Origin: Flammeovirgaceae bacterium
Lineage (GTDB): Bacteria > Bacteroidota > Bacteroidia > Cytophagales > Cyclobacteriaceae
DNA: 7,895 nucleotides
NCBI GenBank assembly: GCA_947457025.1
Contig: CANGUI010000075.1
Coordinates: 1 to 7,895 of the forward strand
Reading direction: 5' to 3'
Below are positions 6,723 through 7,895 of the stretch, piece by piece; position 1 is the first letter of the stretch, and every line of letters starts with the position of its first letter. The notes below the pieces were generated by a model. It was not told the DNA's origin, did not search any database, and saw only the letters and a list, made by a program, of their open reading frames with translations. The position numbers and the translations under genes are program-made.

Positions 6723-7841
6723 ATGCCGAAAATCCACAAACTGCTTATTGCCAACCGCGGCGAAATTGCCCTGCGCATCATGCGCAGTGCCCGCGAACTG
6801 GGCATCCCCACCGTGGCTGTCTACAGCGAGGCCGACCGCCAGGCACTGCACGTCCGGTTTGCAGACGAGGCCGTCTGCATCGGGCCGCCCCCCTCGTCCC
6901 AGTCGTACCTGGTCATGGACAACATCATCGCCGCCGCCCGGCAAACCGGCGCCAACGCCATCCATCCCGGCTATGGATTTCTATCCGAAAATGAAGACTT
7001 CGCCCGGCGCGTCACCGAATCGGGTCTCATCTTCATCGGGCCCTCCGCCCACTCCATTGAACTCATGGGCAGCAAGCTGGCCGCCAAGGCAGCCGCTGCG
7101 AGTTTTAACGTGCCCCTGGTGCCCGGCACCTCCGAGCCCATCCGCGATGTGGAGGCCGCCAAAAAAATCGCCACCGAAATCGGCTACCCCGTGCTCATCA
7201 AGGCCAGTGCGGGCGGAGGAGGCAAAGGCATGCGCATCGTTCACCGCGAAGAAGACTTCCAGGAACAGATGGAACGCGCCATTAGCGAGGCAACCTCCGC
7301 CTTTGGCGATGGGTCAGTATTCATCGAAAAATACGTTACCGAACCGCGCCACATCGAGTTTCAGATCTTTGGCGATCAGCACGGCAACATGGTCTACCTC
7401 TTCGACCGCGAATGCTCCATCCAGCGGCGCCACCAAAAAGTCATTGAAGAAGCACCTTCCGCCCTGCTTACTCCCGAACTCCGCCGGAAAATGGGTGAGG
7501 CCGCCGTGGCGGTGGCAAAATCGGCCAACTATTTCAACGCGGGCACTGTGGAATTCATCATGGACGCCAACAAGAACTTCTACTTCCTGGAGATGAACAC
7601 CCGCCTGCAGGTGGAACACCCGGTCACCGAAATGATCACCGGCCTGGATCTGGTAAAACTGCAAATCGCGGTAGCGGAAGGAGAACCCCTGCCCTTCCGG
7701 CAGGAAGATCTTTCCATTCGCGGCCACGCCATCGAGGTGCGGGTCTATGCAGAAGACCCGGCCAACAACTTCCTGCCCGACATCGGCACGCTGAAAGCCT
7801 TCCGCCGCCCGCAGGGCCCCGGCATCCGGGTGTATGACTGA
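6723..7841 (+). CDS. accC: Biotin carboxylase subunit, acyl-CoA carboxylase type (interrupted by in-frame TGA)
   Basis: Biotin carboxylase uses ATP and bicarbonate to carboxylate biotin on a carrier protein, feeding acetyl-CoA or propionyl-CoA carboxylase. The 372 residues hold the N-terminal domain (KLLIANRGEIALRIMR; HPGYGFLSEN at 81-90), the ATP-grasp domain with K118, K160, the glycine loop ASAGGGGKGM, H210 and K239, and catalytic E277, E290, R294, E298 and R340 in EMNTRLQVEHPVTE and GHAIEVRVYAEDP. By pattern it is nearer the propionyl/acyl-CoA carboxylase alpha group than fatty-acid-synthesis AccC. Translation stops at TGA 7839-7841 after GPGIRVYD, about 75 residues short of the E. coli length (449), yet the same frame continues with conserved family sequence. 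The stop comes after every catalytic residue but removes the end of the C-terminal subdomain, so a truncated product would probably misfold. A real mutation or a sequence error are both possible. Confidence 0.9.
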   Translation: MPKIHKLLIANRGEIALRIMRSARELGIPTVAVYSEADRQALHVRFADEAVCIGPPPSSQSYLVMDNIIAAARQTGANAIHPGYGFLSENEDFARRVTESGLIFIGPSAHSIELMGSKLAAKAAAASFNVPLVPGTSEPIRDVEAAKKIATEIGYPVLIKASAGGGGKGMRIVHREEDFQEQMERAISEATSAFGDGSVFIEKYVTEPRHIEFQIFGDQHGNMVYLFDRECSIQRRHQKVIEEAPSALLTPELRRKMGEAAVAVAKSANYFNAGTVEFIMDANKNFYFLEMNTRLQVEHPVTEMITGLDLVKLQIAVAEGEPLPFRQEDLSIRGHAIEVRVYAEDPANNFLPDIGTLKAFRRPQGPGIRVYD

Positions 7842-7895
7842 TTTCAAGAAGGTATGGCGATCCCCTTTTACTACGATCCGATGATTGCCAAGATG
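7842..7895 (+). pseudogene. Continuation of the accC-like frame after the stop (partial)
   Basis: In the same frame, with no base gained or lost, the codons after the TGA read FQEGMAIPFYYDPMIAKM to the window edge. This is the conserved biotin carboxylase stretch following GPG-R-V, usually ending in IPxYYDPMIAKL. The TGA therefore occupies a position that is normally glycine. This segment would be untranslated, or made only by readthrough, unless the stop is an error; the rest of the gene lies beyond the window. Confidence 0.85.

Noticed and set aside
6601..7596. 331-codon plus-strand frame overlapping the accC-like gene in another phase
   Set aside because: The product is dominated by Pro, Ser, Thr and Arg as expected from an off-frame reading of a GC-rich gene; the biotin carboxylase frame carries the conserved motifs.
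7839..7841. Selenocysteine or reassigned TGA codon in accC
   Set aside because: The family has glycine, not cysteine, at this site; and the DUF6913 gene and dapA end normally at TGA, so genome-wide reassignment is not supported.

Overview
The window reads as a chromosomal segment of a member of the Bacteroidota, probably a Cytophagia or Chitinophagia type lineage with moderately high G+C. The support is a Bacteroidota-type histone H1-like small protein, a DUF6913-type protein translationally coupled to dapA, a Bacteroidota-type C-terminal RsmE motif (RLRTETA), TAnnTTTG-like -7 promoter elements and weak Shine-Dalgarno sequences. The species assignment is inference; the gene families are read directly from the translations.

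Layout. Positions 1-98 hold what may be the tail of an upstream plus-strand gene and a clear terminator hairpin. A plus-strand run follows: a eukaryote-like acyl-CoA-binding protein (237-500), rsmE 16S rRNA methyltransferase two bases later (503-1189), ligA NAD-dependent DNA ligase (1339-3351), a DUF6913-family protein (3386-3895) and dapA (3892-4770), the last two sharing an ATGA overlap. A strong bidirectional terminator (4806-4835) separates these from two minus-strand genes: a 59-residue histone H1-like protein (4859-5038) and an alpha-oxoamine synthase of the serine palmitoyltransferase / cysteate acyltransferase type (5131-6387). A 335-bp divergent intergenic region (6388-6722) holds a compact GC-rich set of hairpins and direct repeats. 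A biotin carboxylase gene (accC-like, from 6723) then runs off the right edge.

The functions are mostly housekeeping: rRNA modification, DNA ligation, lysine/diaminopimelate synthesis and nucleoid packing. A lipid theme runs alongside: acyl-CoA binding, acyl-CoA condensation to sphinganine- or capnine-like bases, and acyl-CoA carboxylation.

The most notable observation is an in-frame TGA in accC at 7839-7841, where the family has a conserved glycine; the same frame continues with recognisable biotin carboxylase sequence to the window end. Second is the structured repeat cluster at about 6485-6640, which contains mutually exclusive hairpins. I found no CRISPR array, tRNA, rRNA, insertion sequence, phage or defence genes.
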